The notes under the pieces are model-generated. The model was not told the origin of the DNA. It made no database searches and worked only from the letters and a program-made list of their open reading frames with translations. The position numbers were made by a program, and so were the translations under genes. Below, piece after piece: positions 48,901 to 59,273 of a stretch of DNA of 64,000 nt (the first letter of the stretch is position 1; each line of letters begins with the position of its first letter). The DNA comes from Siphonodentalium dalli (taxonomy: Eukaryota; Mollusca; Scaphopoda; Gadilida; Siphonodentaliidae): positions 79,510,705 through 79,574,704 of the forward strand of contig CP136067.1 of the NCBI GenBank assembly GCA_032622095.1, in the 5' to 3' direction.

Positions 48901-51900
48901 AATAGTGTGTATGACATAAGAGGTGGTTCTTTGAACAAGTCACGTAAATCCGGGTCGCTTGTAAGTGTGCACTTCCATAGCTAAGATCTTAATCCTATTT
49001 AGTGTGGAATTATATGTTAACACCAGCAGTACTCTAGGCATTCTGGACTCATTATGCCTATACTCAGAGTTCAGTCCTATGCTATTTCTCCCAGTGACTT
49101 CGTTGATTTTCCTATTTATCATATCCCTGTTGATGGATAGTTACATGATTCACGTGTGTTTATTAATTTGTAGGCATGTTTAGATAATATGTTTAAAAAC
49201 AGCTTGAGGCTATTTGCAGGGCATGAAATTTGGGGAGAACGGAAAAGTTATGGTGACCTGTCAACTGGTTGCCTTAATATATATCCATGGTGATCCAATC
49301 AGAGAAGTGAGCGACCCAAAAGATGTAGCACCTTTGATTTAGAGACCATTTCTGTAGTTGTTTTCCAGTGATGATTTTCTAGAACTTGGAACTTCTCTAA
49401 AACGTGAAGTTTTTTTATCTGGAATTTGGTTTTCACTCATGATGGACAGTTATTTTGAAGATTAAGCCTGAACTCTGTTTAGTTTCCGTTCGCCCTACAT
49501 GTGATGGACAGTTATTTTGAAGGTTAAGCCTGAACTCTGTTTAGTTTCCGTTCGCCCTACATGTGATGGACAGTTATTTTGAAGGTTAAGTCTGAACTCT
49601 GTTTAGTTTCCGTTCGCCCTACATGTGATGGACAGTTATTTTGAAGGTTAAGCCTGAACTCTGTTTAGTTCCCTTTCGCCCTACATGTGATGGACAGTTA
49701 TTTTGAAGGTTAAGCCTGAACTCTGTTTAGTTTCCGTTCGCCCTACATGTGATGGACAGTTATTTTGAAGGTTAAGCCTGAACTCTGTTTAGTTTCCGTT
49801 CGCCCTACATGTGCTATGGTGATTGGAAATATGTCCTCCACATTTTGATTTGCGTGAACGAGAGGCAAACAGAAAATCTGATCGCCACAAATTTTGTGCC
49901 CTGTATAAAGTTTGTTGAACTTAATGTTTGAACATTTCTTTAAATTAATGAATGTGAAAGCTGACCTATTCCCCTTACTGATGTAGTATAAGCCAATGTC
50001 AAACATAGAAACACTCTAATAATCCAATAATTTATAGTGATATCTGAGAAAGATATTATAGAATTAAAAATTTGCAGTAGAAATTAATCCATTCAGTATT
50101 TTGATTTTAATTTATATATATATCACAAGTGGTTTATTGAAAACATTCAGCAATACTGTGCCAATTTTATCCCTTTCATGACGGGAGCTGAGCTGGTGCA
50201 GCATTGAAGATCCTGTACCAGTGCATTATCTTATATATGCCAGTCTCCATTAGGCAGCCTCGCATGTATAAGATAATGCACTGGCTTACAAGGTCAAGGT
50301 AAAGATTGTTAGGCCAAAGTATTCTCTTATATATGCAAGGCTCCCTGTGGGAGACTCGCATATATAATAGAATGCATTGGCACAGGGTTTTCGCAAAATT
50401 TCTTGAAGATCCAGTCATGGAAGGGTTAAAATTTGTTTTAAATAAATTGTTGCTTTAACTGGAGATCTGGAACCCCAAATGCAACTGTGAAACACAGAGG
50501 TAGGCTACTGTATTCTGTGCTTATTGGAAATTTCTTAAAGATATGGGTGGCCTTCCCGGTGGGTATAGCTATTAAAATAGTCACCTCTGCTAAAACCTCC
50601 ATAAACAGAAAGAATATTATATAATAGACAGATGTTGTTCTTATACCAATCATAAATATCGCATACATTGCATGTTATTGTCACATTTGTATGCTTTGTT
50701 ATGTAAACAAACATCAAAAACATTCCAAAACCATTTTTTAGACAAACACTTAGAACTACTGGATCATCAAAAATTTTCCATTGCACTGTTGGAGGCGAGG
50801 ATAAATCACATTCATATCACACCAAATTTTATTTTAATCGACCCATTCTACCCGCTGTCATTTCAAAATCCAGCTAATTCACATTACTTCATGATTGGGA
50901 AATTTTCAGACAGAAAACGTGTACATAATATAATTGTTCTTGCAAAGAGATGGATATTTTTCAATCCAGTTAGTATTTTCTCATAACCTATATATGGTAA
51001 TACTTACCAAATAAGGATTTTACTATATGATAGTATTGTGAGTTGTAAGTTGTAGATGCACCAAATTAGGGGTTTTATAACCGACGTATAATGCGCGCGA
51101 ATCTAAATAAGGAAATGGTGCAATATCGTGAATGCTTATAAACAGTTCACTGCGCTTTTTGCGATAAACTAAACAGCACTCAACCTTCATTTTCTCTGAC
51201 ACAAGCATGTTTTGTGAATAATATCACATTCATATCATCATTATGCTACCAGCGTATAATGCGCGCGAATCTAAATAAGTAAATGGCGCAATATCGTGAC
51301 TGCTTATAAACAGTTCACTGCGCTTAATTCGATAAACTAAACAACACTCGACCTTCATTTTCTCTGACACAAAGCCTGTTTTGTGAATAATATCACATTC
51401 ATATCATTATGGTATACTATTAGTATATTCTTGAGGAAATTATCATAATTTGATAACTGTTATTTGTAATTTATAACGTACAATGAAGGCTGCCCATCCC
51501 TTTAAATTGGACAAGAGCTCTCTGTTGTTATAGTTGCATGTAACATATGTTCAGATGATTTTACTGATTTTGTTCTGATCACAATCCTCTTGTTATTTGA
51601 CAGGTTGCCACAGAAGGTAACTGGATGCATCTACATTACCAGTCAAAGATACAAGCTAAAAAAGCCCTCAGTAAAAATGGCAAAATATTTGGTCAGAACA
51701 TTATGGTCGGAGTCACTCCATGCATAAACAAGGTAATATTAAATCTCTAGCTGAAAATATCAGTCAGGCCTAAAAAAAGATAGTGATGTTTCTGGTTACT
51801 GCTTATTGATCTACGATCATGGACAGTAATACAACTGTGCTGATCAGTCGCCGATCTGCATTATTAACACTGGAAGTCAGTGTTTTAAGATGGTTGCACC

Positions 51901-54900
51901 TTGCGTATACAGTTCAGTTCAACCAGCGGTTGATGTCGCGATAATTTTTTTATTATAAATACTACCAAGGCTTCCTTTTCCCTTCCAATATTCACAGTTA
52001 TGTATTTATTGAGTCTTGTTAAATATCATATGTTTTTACAGGGGCATATATTCAGATTGAATATATTCCATATATGGATGTTTAAAACAAAATTAAATTA
52101 AAAACAAAATTAAATTAATTTCCACTTTTTGTTCTATCTGTTACCCGAAACATCACTATTATTTTAGGCCTCATGGAAGGTATCTGACCTATTCATACCC
52201 TCTGGATATAGAGTCTAAAGTTTGAGAGATAGCTAAATTTTGAACCATCGCGGTGAAACAAAAAATATCTTTTCTCATTTCAGCAATTTTGCCAAATGAA
52301 ATCTTTTTTTCTTCAAAATTTACTTAGAAATAAAGGTGTTTATAGTAAATTTATGTTATATTGTCAGTTGAGTTATATAGCATTCTATGTCCCTTTTTTG
52401 TTTTTTGTGGGAAACTTGATTTGAAAATTTTACCACCCTGTTTTCATATAAATGTTCCTTATTATTGTCATGTGTTGTTTTTATTTGATCTGTGTATTGA
52501 AAAACTAATCAGTTGGAATGTTCTTGCATTAAATAAAGTATTCTGATTGCTATTTGCTAAAAAGTGTTTGGAGATACAACAATTTTCTGAATATGTTTAG
52601 GTTTTCCCATCAATGCTATAATGGTTTTTGAATTTCACAGTCATATAAGAGTACAAAAAATCCCACATCACACCATTTTCTGTGTTATTTTACCCCAAGC
52701 ATTCCCATAGAAATCAGATTTTCACATCGAGAGTAAGAAAGCACTCGTTCCAACCAGTCATTTCACTGGCACTCTGCCAATTTCAGTTTCCATGGCATAT
52801 CAGTGATCACACTGGCCCGAAAATTCTTTTGGCCAATTTTTTAGTCAATATCTGCATTGTTTTTATATGACTGTTTTGAAAAAAATGGAACGTATTATGT
52901 TATTGGTTCGTCCATCCGTTCGTCCATTTGTCCGTTCGCTTGTTTTCGTTTCCAATGATAACTTTAGTAATTCTGAACTGAATGGAATGAAATTTGGTAT
53001 GTGAGTTTATGAACCCAAAATACAGATGAAGGCTTAGGAAACTGTGTAAATTATCTGATATTCAATATGAAACTAAAGAGAATTTTGACTTTTTCCGAAC
53101 AAGCAAAATTACCTAATTTTAGAACAACCTTGACACTAATTATCTAAAACTTTGGATAATTATAATTTTAACTTTCTTCCAATTGAATTTTCAATTTCTG
53201 AATCATATATGAGATAATCTTGATAAATTATAAAATATTAAATCCATAACATAAATATTTTCCAAACATGTGCTTTCTCTGTGGAGAATCGATGAACATA
53301 ACGTCACATTACGCCCATTACAACTACTCGGGAGGAGGAGGAGTAGTGAGTGTAGCCCAGTATATCTATGCCTGATCATTCTATTCATTGCCCGAACATT
53401 CCATTTGTTGCACATTCCAATTTCACTGTCCATCATAATGAATTGCCTTTGGTAAGTTTGGTATGCTGATAGAGACGCTTTAAGAGATAGATATTTATCT
53501 ACATAGAGCTGGTCCCACCTTCTCATAATTGTCAGTGATATACCTCTCTATGGACCTAGAATATCAAATTTACTTTATAGAGTGTGATGTTTGGAGACAA
53601 AGAGAATAGTATGCAAAACAGTTTATGCAACACACCAGGGGGCCCAAGTCACCTTGACACATCAAGACTGAACACAACGAAGAATACACCTATTAGGCCG
53701 CTCACAGCAGCGTATAAGGCAGCTAGTAGTGAGAATGAGGTAAGTGATTGCATCAATATTTACAGGGTTTTGCATGGAATTAATTTGTTTAACCATTTCA
53801 ATACGAAATACTCATTTAGAAGTAGTTCCCTTAGGAAATGTTCAGATAATAAGTTCAACAAACGACCTATCATTTGTTGAACTTATTATCTTAATATTTC
53901 CCACCAATTGATGGTAATCCCTCTTCACTTGTATTATCTTTTTGTCTGTCTACTTTTATTACCTGAACATCCCTCCAAATGAATAATAGATTTTTCCAAT
54001 GTATACTTTTATAACTGAGTATATATCAGTATATGAAGGGTTAACCTTAAGGGGGCCTTGAATAGCCTTTATTTTGCTGCGATAGATGCATTTATAACTA
54101 TCTGAACACATAATTGAAGATTTTGTAAAATCTTGAAAACTCCCGAAAAATGGTCTTGTATTTCTTTAAGTCTGACCTGTAGGAATATGATTTTGCTCAG
54201 CTTGATGGCCAAACTGAGATATGCTAGGTATCGGTTTAGTGTACAATATATGGCATGTGGAGTGTGATATACAATATTCCTGTGGTGACATTCAGTGTCC
54301 CCCAAAATTTTTGGAGGAAATTTATAACCGGCTGCACCGTCCGTCTGCCTGTGCGTCGGGGCATGTGCGTGACGGTCCCATTCCTTGTACAGATATTAAC
54401 TCCAGTTCAAATATCCGATTGAAACGAAACTTGGTATGGGGAATAAACATCACATTAATAAAGTCGAGTTCGATTTTGTTCGCGGTCCAATGAATTTTGA
54501 CTGAGTTATGCCCCATTTTTAGCTCAACTTACTTTTGTAAGTTTGAGCTATTGCCATGGCTTGGCGTCCGTTGTCCGTGTGTGTGTGTGTGCGTGTGTCC
54601 GTCAACAATTTCCTTTGGCGCGGGCTACAGGTCGTACCTTTGGTCTGATCTTTATGAAATTTTGCATGAATGTTGACATTGACATGTAGATGGGAACGAG
54701 TCATTTTGGGATCATTCGGCCAAAAAACATGGCCGCTGGTGGCCATCTTGGATTTCAAAATTCAATCCATTGGCGCGGGCTACAGGTCGTACTGTTCGTT
54801 TGATCATCATGAAATTTGTCATGGATGTTAATATTGACATGTAGATGGGAACGAGTAATTTTGGGGTCGTTCGGCCAAAAAACATGGCCGTCAGCAGCCA

Positions 54901-57900
54901 TCTTGGATTTTACTCTTTGCATGACTAAATCATTTGGCGCGGGCTACAGGTCGTAGTTTTGATCGGAACTTCATGAAATTTGTCATGGATGTTAACAATG
55001 ACATGTAGATGGGAACGAGTGATTTTGGGGTTGTTCGGCCAAAAAACATGGCCCCCAGCAGCCATCTTGGATTTTACTCTTTGCATGACTAAATCCTTGG
55101 GCGCGGGCTACAGGTCGTACCTTTGGTCTGATCTTTATGAAATTTGTCATGAATGTTGACATTGACATGTAGATGGGAACGAGTCATTTTGGGGTCATTC
55201 GGCCAAAAAACATGGCCGCTGGTGGCCATTTTGGATTTCAAAATTCAATCCATTGGCGCGGGCTACAGGTCGTACTGTTCGTCTGATCATTATGAAATTT
55301 GTCATGGATGTTAATATTGACATGTAGATGGGAACGAGTCATTTTGGGGTCATACGGCCAAAAAACATGGCCGCTGGCAGCCATCTTGGATTTTACTCTT
55401 TGCATGACTAAATCCTTTGGCGCAGGCTACAGGTGGTAGTTTTGATCAGAACTTCATGAAATTTGTCATGGATGTTAACAATGACATGTAGATGGGAACG
55501 AGTGATTTTGGGGTTGTTCGGCCAAAAAACATGGCCGCTGGTGGCCATTTTCGATTTCAAAATTCAATCCATTGGCGCGGGCTACAGGTCGTGCTGTTCG
55601 TCTGATCATCATGAAATTTGTCATGGATGTTAACAATGACATGTAGATGGGAACGAGTGATTTTGGGGTCATTCTGCCAAAAAACATGGCCACCAGCAGC
55701 CATCTTGGATTTTACTCTTTGCATGACTAAATCCTTTGGCGTGGGTTACAGGTCGTACCTTTGGTCTGACCTTTATGAAATTTGTCATGAATATTGATAT
55801 TGACATGTATATGGGAACGAGTCATTTTGGGGTCATACGGCCAAAAAATATGGCCGCTGGTGGCCATTTTGGATTTCAAAATTCAATCCATTGGCGCGGG
55901 CTACAGGTCGTGCTGTTCGTCTGATCATCATGAAATTTGTCATGGATGTTAATATTGACATGTAGATGGGAACGAGTCATTTTGGGGTCGTTCAGCCAAA
56001 AAACATGGCCGCCAGCAGCCATCTTGGATTTTACTCTTTGCATGACTAAATTCTTTGGCGCGGGCTACAGGTTGTAGCTTTGGTCAGAACTTCATGAAAT
56101 TTGTCATGGATGTTAACAATGACATGTAGATGGGAACGAGTGATTTTGGGGTTTTTCGGCCAAAAAACATGGCCGCCAGCAGCCATCATGGATTTTACTC
56201 TTTGCATGACTAAATCCTTTGGCGCGGGCTACAGGTCGTACCTATGGTCTGATTTTTATGAATTTTGTCATGAATGTTGACATTGACATGTAGATGGGAA
56301 CGAGTCATTTTGGGGTCATTCGGCCAAAAAACATGGCTGCTGGTGGCCATTTTGGATTTCAAAATTCAATCCATTGGCGCGGGCTACAGGTCGTGCTGTT
56401 CGTCTGATCATCATGAAATTTGTCATGGATGTTAATATTGACATGTAGATGGGAACGAGTCATTTTGGGGTTGTTCAGCCAAAAAACATGGCCGCCAGCA
56501 GCCAAGTTGGATTTTACTCTTTGCATGACTAAATTCTTTGGCGCGGGCTACAGGTTGTAGCTTTGGTCAGAACTTCATGAAATTTGTCATGGATGTTAAC
56601 AATGACATGTAGATGGGAACGAGTGATTTTGGGGTCGTTCGGCCAAAAAACATGGCCGCCAGCAGCCATCTTGGATTTTACTCTTTCAATGACTAAATCC
56701 TTTGGCGCGGGTTACAGGTCGTACCTTTGGTCTGACCTTTATGAAATTTGTCATGAATATTGATATTGACATGTATATGGGAACGAGTCATTTTGGGGTC
56801 ATACGGCTAAAAAACATGGCCGCTGGCAGCCATCTTGGATTTGAAAATTCAATCCATTGGCACGGGCTACAGGTCGTACTGTTTGTCTGATCTTCATGAT
56901 ATTTATCATGGATGTTAATATTAACATGTAGATGGGAACGAGTCATTTTGGGGTCGTTTGGCTAAAAACATGTCCGCCAGCAGCCATATTGGATTTTACT
57001 CTTTGCATGAATAAATCATTTTGTGCGGGCTACAGGTCGTAGCTTTGGTCGGAACTTCAAGAAATTTGTCATGTATGTTAACAATGACATGTAGATGGGA
57101 AACGAGTCATTTTGGGGTCGTTCAGCCGAAAAAAATGGCCGCCAGCAGCCATCTTGGATTTTACTCTTTGCATGACTAAATCCATTGGCACAGGCTACAG
57201 GTCATACCTTTGATCAGATCATTATGAGATTTGTAAAGGCTGTAGATGGGAACAAGTCATTTTGGGATAATTCGAAAAAAAACATGGCTGCTGGTGGCCA
57301 TTTTAGAATTTACTCTTTGCATCAATAAATCCTTTGTCACACCATAATCACCACATCCCGGATCCGATCATTATGAAACCTGTTATGAATGTTGATATTG
57401 ACATGAACATCTAGTCTCACTTAGACATTTCAATTAGCACTTTTCCTATTCCTCCATTTACTGTCGACCATTAAATTATTCCCCTACCTAAGTTGAGCTA
57501 CAGTGTCATTGACACTTTCATTATTGTTATTGTCTATCCATCCTGGATCAGCCATTAAATTTCTACTGAATCAAACATGAATCAACATTGATTCTCGTTT
57601 TTGGCAGTTATTTCAAATTAATTAAAAGTCTAGTCATCCCTTTATAAGATATTCACAAGATTTAAACCTTGTCTATGAGAATCACAGTGGATTGTCATGT
57701 TCTGTCTTGAGAGGAGGCCATGATCAAATAATGGCTAGGTTTTCATCCCCACCGGCCCCGTGCTTTAACCCTTTCAGTACCAAGTCCGATTTTTGTATCA
57801 ACCCATATTTCCTTGATCATTTTTCAAATTTATTGATTATAATAATGTGATACATTGATGGAATGAGCTCTAAATATGGGTTCATACAAAAATCGGACTT

Positions 57901-59273
57901 GGCACTGGAAGGGTTAACCATTCCTTTACTAACAAATTAAATTTAATAGGAATCCCACTTCACTTGTGCTATCTTTGCGTATTTCTTTTGTCTGCTCATA
58001 TGTCCTGAACAGCCTTTCAGATGAAGAATAGACCATTCCAATGTATACTATAAATGAATGGGAGAATACATTTAGTAAAGAAATGCCCTCCTCGAAAATG
58101 TATTTACCCCAAATATTGTGGGCTATTATTTACATTGATTAATGTCAATATGGTTAGATTAAATCATGTGATGTATATGAAAATCGTACCTAAACTCCCA
58201 TCATATCAGTTGACATTGCCTTTCGAGGGAAGCCATTCATTCACAACTTATTGTTACCAGATTCTTTATTTGTAAAAACACATTACATTGTTTCTGCTAT
58301 ATTACACTTTGAATCTGCTAATACCCATATTATGTAATTTTGGTATGTGTGCAATGTTCGTTCTTAAACAAGCCTGCATATAGTGTGTCTTGTAATTTGT
58401 AGAATGAGGTCCCCAGAGGGTGAAATTAGTGATACTATCCACATAGCAGGCTAGCATCACCAAACCCTCTGAGGAACTCATTCTTCTTAGACCTCATCTT
58501 CTTGGAAGTATCTGTAGTCTCAAATTAACATTGTTGTATGGGAAATTTCTATATCCCCTAATTTGTAGAATATAAAAATACATAATCAAGGTGAATAATG
58601 GTTGAACATCAACAACTTCAACTGGGCAAATTCCATTTGATCCAAGGTCTCCCATAGAGTTGAGGCCTCAGCAGAATGAGGTTCTCAGGGGGGCAAATTT
58701 GGTGATGCTAGCCCACTCTGCGGGATAGCATCACTAAATTGACCCTCTGGGGACCTAATTCTGCAAATGATAGACACACTGTTTGCCTGCTTGTTCATAA
58801 ACCATAGTAGATGCAAGAGGTGAACACAATAACTTGCTTCTCATTATAAAATAAACTACTAGTTGACTTTCAGACTGACCCTTGCATTCAATATTATTAT
58901 ATTGATATAAAACAAAAATAAAAAATAAAATGTGCTCACCCCACGTTTGATAAAAAAAATAATAAAAAAAATAATATAAATATATATAATTGCAATTTCT
59001 TCCAAATCCAATGTCTTGATGTCATTGTTATAGTCTCTATTTCAATTTCTTTTCTCCTATATCATTATGTTCCAAATGTGGAGTGCAAAAACTATATATA
59101 ACTGGGAAAATAAAAAAACAACATCTTGCTCTCATGAAAGTCATTTGCTAAAATTAATAGTTTATGCATTGTATAGTTTTTTATTCTATTTTTAGGTCTC
59201 TGGGGCAAACAAAGTTCCACAGAAGACAACCGGAGTAGTTTCTAAAGCTATGGAGTATGTGTTCGGCTGGTGA
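39833..59273 (+). CDS. NUP35: Nucleoporin NUP35 (NUP53), nine of about ten coding exons
   Basis: Seen: exons 39833-39942, 42339-42441, 43221 (or 43244)-43366, 45649-45766, 46293-46346, 47610-47679, 51604-51732, 53581-53739 and 59196-59273. The protein runs [16 protein letters not shown], then low-complexity S/P/T-rich sequence, [10 protein letters not shown], the RRM-like MPPN domain ([14 protein letters not shown] to VGVTPCINK), [14 protein letters not shown], and a [10 protein letters not shown] end. This follows vertebrate NUP35 block for block, about 320 residues. Known: NUP35 dimerises through its MPPN domain, binds the NUP93 complex and membrane via its C-terminal amphipathic motif, and is needed for pore assembly. 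Odd: exon 1 is not found, and the strong exon 3 donor is out of phase with the strong exon 4 acceptor. Introns are packed with repeats. Confidence 0.93.
40172..41010 (+). mobile_element. Pearl-like element with four ~155-bp units (NUP35 intron)
   Basis: Starts with hairpin GTCGAGTTTTTTTCCAAAACTCGAC (arms GTCGAGTTTT/AAAACTCGAC), then an (ACGG)-rich stretch and units beginning GTTATGGCC...GCGATAACTTCAACAAACG at about 40372, 40500, 40659 and 40810. Each has CGAGTTCGAAAACC-type blocks. Non-coding. Confidence 0.7.
41390..41580. mobile_element. Probable hAT-related fragment
   Basis: Repeated GTAATC/GATTAC motifs end in TGTAATCGCCCAAACCCTG, like the end of several hAT MITEs. Only one end is convincing. 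Confidence 0.35.
41581..42330. other. NUP35 intron, nothing recognised
   Basis: AT-rich intron DNA with a short ATATTATCATAATAAT-type inverted run at about 42045-42070. No gene or element is supported. Confidence 0.5.
42339..42441 (+). CDS. NUP35: NUP35 exon 3
   Basis: 103 nt; acceptor GAAAAG|GCT, donor CAAG|GTGAGC. Encodes [14 protein letters not shown] to HKSPQ in phase 0 and ends in phase 1. A weaker donor at 42431 (CAA|GTCTCC) would end in phase 2 and fit the stronger exon 4 acceptor. Confidence 0.8.
42588..42850. mobile_element. Palindrome-bearing piggyBac-like MITE, copy M2
   Basis: 263 bp flanked by TTAA (42584-42587 and 42851-42854), ends CCCTTTGAGTGCCAGG and CCTGGCACTCAAAGGG exactly complementary. 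It carries one enlarged palindrome (42713-42804) in which the loop sequence GCGACCTATG(G/A)TCGACTCG is duplicated. Confidence 0.92.
43221..43366 (+). CDS. NUP35: NUP35 exon 4, start uncertain
   Basis: The best acceptor (TATTTTCTAG|G at 43220) gives [21 protein letters not shown] but needs a phase-2 upstream exon. An acceptor at 43243 (CTATAG|AAAAGG) is in phase with the strong exon 3 donor and gives [11 protein letters not shown]. Donor CCAG|GTAATG. It matches the vertebrate APPVRSIYDD region. Confidence 0.75.
43448..44178 (+). mobile_element. tRNA-derived SINE with long 3' body and (CATAC)n tail
   Basis: A polymerase III A box (TGGCCGAGTGG, 43458-43468, perfect to consensus) opens the element after an (AT)n run. 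A degenerate B-box region GAATCGATTC follows about 40 bp later. The body contains GTGCACGTTAAAGAACCC (43712-43729), a motif I recall from mollusc SINEs. The tail is a CATAC repeat at 44144-44178. The part between 43740 and 44140 may be a second repeat fused to it. Confidence 0.7.
44233..44698. mobile_element. Palindrome-bearing element M3 with ~65-bp TIRs
   Basis: Inverted ends CATATGTGACCCGCCATATC continue through CCAGTCGTAAGTC and into ACCCTGTGCCAAT, about 65 bp in all. Palindromes of 69 bp are at 44288-44356 and 44575-44643 in opposite orientation. The outer ends differ from the CCCTTT copies although the palindromes are shared. Confidence 0.88.
44959..45130. repeat. ~170-bp fold-back
   Basis: AATGCCCTAATTAATCGAAT and ACCCATAATT / ATTATGGGTAACTTTTCAGG arms pair almost completely around a ~50-bp loop at 45020-45070. 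Confidence 0.85.
45170..45390 (+). mobile_element. 3' end fragment of a pearl-like element
   Basis: CAGTGTCATTGACACTTTC (45228-45246) is identical to the 3' end of E3 at 57501. A diverged unit with TCGAATATGGGTTGGGTC follows. Confidence 0.6.
45522..45592. repeat. Hairpin in NUP35 intron 4
   Basis: TGTATGACATTGCTTCATAT is mirrored by ATATGAAGCAATGTCATACA around GTGAATGCTTTATTCAC, itself a small palindrome. Confidence 0.85.
45649..45766 (+). CDS. NUP35: NUP35 exon 5
   Basis: 118 nt after a strong acceptor (TTTTTTTTCCAG). Encodes [16 protein letters not shown] to [12 protein letters not shown]. Donor AAGG|GTATGA. Links the S/P-rich region to the folded domain. Confidence 0.9.
46293..46346 (+). 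CDS. NUP35: NUP35 exon 6: start of the MPPN domain
   Basis: 54 nt encoding [18 protein letters not shown] with donor TTTGG|GTAAGT. VTVFGF corresponds to the first RRM-like strand. Confidence 0.92.
46347..47609. other. NUP35 intron 6, nothing recognised
   Basis: No gene, RNA or repeat with clear structure was seen. Confidence 0.5.
47610..47679 (+). CDS. NUP35: NUP35 exon 7: MPPN domain, middle
   Basis: 70 nt; acceptor GAACAG|, donor GTG|GTGAGT. Encodes [19 protein letters not shown] and IKHV. Confidence 0.92.
47692..47945. mobile_element. TTAA MITE, CCCTTTCTATAC family (minus relative to 53793)
   Basis: About 254 bp between TTAA (47688-47691) and TTAA (47946-47949). Interior GGAAATGTTCAGATAATAAG and GTAGACGACAGACAAAAGAT are reverse-oriented relatives of the copy at 53793-54040. 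Confidence 0.75.
48072..48144. repeat. ~73-bp imperfect hairpin
   Basis: TTTCAATGGAAGGAGAATAA pairs with TTATTCCCCCTCCATTGAAA around CTATCTTTAAGAAATAG. Confidence 0.8.
49440..49811 (+). repeat. 62-bp minisatellite, six units (NUP35 intron 7)
   Basis: Units begin TGATGGACAGTTATTTTGAA and end TTCGCCCTACATG at a strict 62-bp period (49440, 49502, 49564, 49626, 49688, 49750). Only a handful of substitutions separate them. Confidence 0.95.
50171..50425. mobile_element. Palindrome-bearing piggyBac-like MITE, copy M4
   Basis: 255 bp with ends CCCTTTCATGAC and GTCATGGAAGGG; right flank TTAA (50426-50429), left flank mutated to TTAT. Two diverged palindromes, 50218-50284 and 50313-50381. Confidence 0.85.
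50539..51501. mobile_element. TTAA MITE, AGATATGGG family, copy 2
   Basis: 963 bp between TTAA (50535-50538) and TTAA (51502-51505). Ends AGATATGGGTGGCCTTC and GAAGGCTGCCCATCCCT. The right part contains a tandem duplication with 168-bp period (51086 and 51254) sharing GTATAATGCGCGCGAATCTA. Confidence 0.82.
51086..51412 (+). repeat. 168-bp tandem duplication
   Basis: Two copies start GTATAATGCGCGCGAATCTA and end in TTCACATTCATATCAT-like sequence (ATATCACATTCATATCAT). They differ by a few bases and lie inside the AGATATGGG element. Confidence 0.9.
51604..51732 (+). CDS. NUP35: NUP35 exon 8: MPPN domain, second half
   Basis: 129 nt, 43 codons, phase 0 at both ends. Encodes [20 protein letters not shown] to [14 protein letters not shown], the best conserved part of the protein. 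Confidence 0.95.
51733..53580. other. NUP35 intron 8; one diverged pearl-like fragment
   Basis: 52884-53110 has GTTCGTCCATCCGTTCGTCC and GAATGAAATTTGGTATGTGAG-like blocks typical of pearl-like units. The rest shows no gene or structured repeat. Confidence 0.5.
53581..53739 (+). CDS. NUP35: NUP35 exon 9
   Basis: 159 nt, phase 0; acceptor TTATAG|, donor GAG|GTAAGT. Encodes [14 protein letters not shown] through [18 protein letters not shown]. The PIRPL.AAYKA block matches vertebrate MRPLATAYKAS. Confidence 0.9.
53793..54040. mobile_element. TTAA MITE, CC(C/A)TTTC family, copy 2
   Basis: 248 bp between TTAA (53789-53792) and TTAA (54041-54044). It contains the inverted pair AGATAATAAGTTCAACAAA / TTTGTTGAACTTATTATCT, a strong hairpin at 53844-53891. 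Confidence 0.8.
54296..57527 (+). mobile_element. Pearl/Helentron-like tandem element E3, ~17 units
   Basis: A 5' segment (54296-54520) ends ACTGAGTTATGCCCC. Then hairpin AGCTCAACTTACTTTTGTAA/GTTTGAGCT, a (GT)n run, and about 17 units of roughly 160 bp (GGCGCGGGCTACAGGTCGTA... AAAACATGGCCGC... GCCATCTTGGATTT) between 54617 and 57350. It closes with AAGTTGAGCTACAGTGTCAT and TGACACTTTCATT at 57490-57522. Units of 'ATTTCAAAATTCAATCCATT' and 'TTTTACTCTTTGCATGACTA' type alternate in a higher-order pattern. Entirely non-coding; short frames are repeat artefacts. Confidence 0.85.
57769..57913. mobile_element. Minimal piggyBac-like MITE, copy M6 (145 bp)
   Basis: TTAA flanks both ends (57765-57768 and 57914-57917). 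The arms of about 42 bp (CCCTTTCAGTACCAAGTCCG and complement of CCCTTCCAGTGCCAAGTCCG) leave only about 60 bp of loop. No palindrome module. Confidence 0.92.
57918..58083. mobile_element. TTAA MITE, CC(A/C)TTTC family, copy 3
   Basis: Starts right after the TTAA shared with M6. Blocks ATCCCACTTCACTTGTGCTA and GACCATTCCAATGTATACT match 53.9-54.0 kb. The right flank TTAA is lost. Confidence 0.65.
58367..58796. mobile_element. MITE family 'GCCTGCAAATAG', copy 2
   Basis: About 430 bp with ends AACAAGCCTGCATATAGTGT and complement AACAAGCAGGCAAACAGTGT. Inner AGAATGAGGTCCCCAGAGGG and GGAAATTTCTATATCCCC are shared with 8971-9398. Confidence 0.82.
58797..59195. other. End of NUP35 intron 9, AT-rich
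   Basis: Low-complexity A/T-rich DNA around 58905-58995, then the exon 10 pyrimidine tract. Nothing else recognised. Confidence 0.5.
59196..59273 (+). CDS. NUP35: NUP35 exon 10 with stop
   Basis: 78 nt; acceptor TTTTTAG|. Encodes [20 protein letters not shown] then YVFGW and TGA. The terminal amphipathic segment is the membrane-binding end in known NUP53 proteins. Confidence 0.95.
   Translation, partial: VSGANKVPQKTTGVVSKAMEYVFGW

Noticed and set aside
50672-50986. 104-residue frame in the AGATATGGG element
   Set aside because: No recognisable motif, and the other copy (25295-25826) does not preserve the frame.
55475-56890. Similar ~60-residue frames with [20 protein letters not shown]
   Set aside because: They come from the pearl-like tandem units, which are non-coding and shift frame between units.
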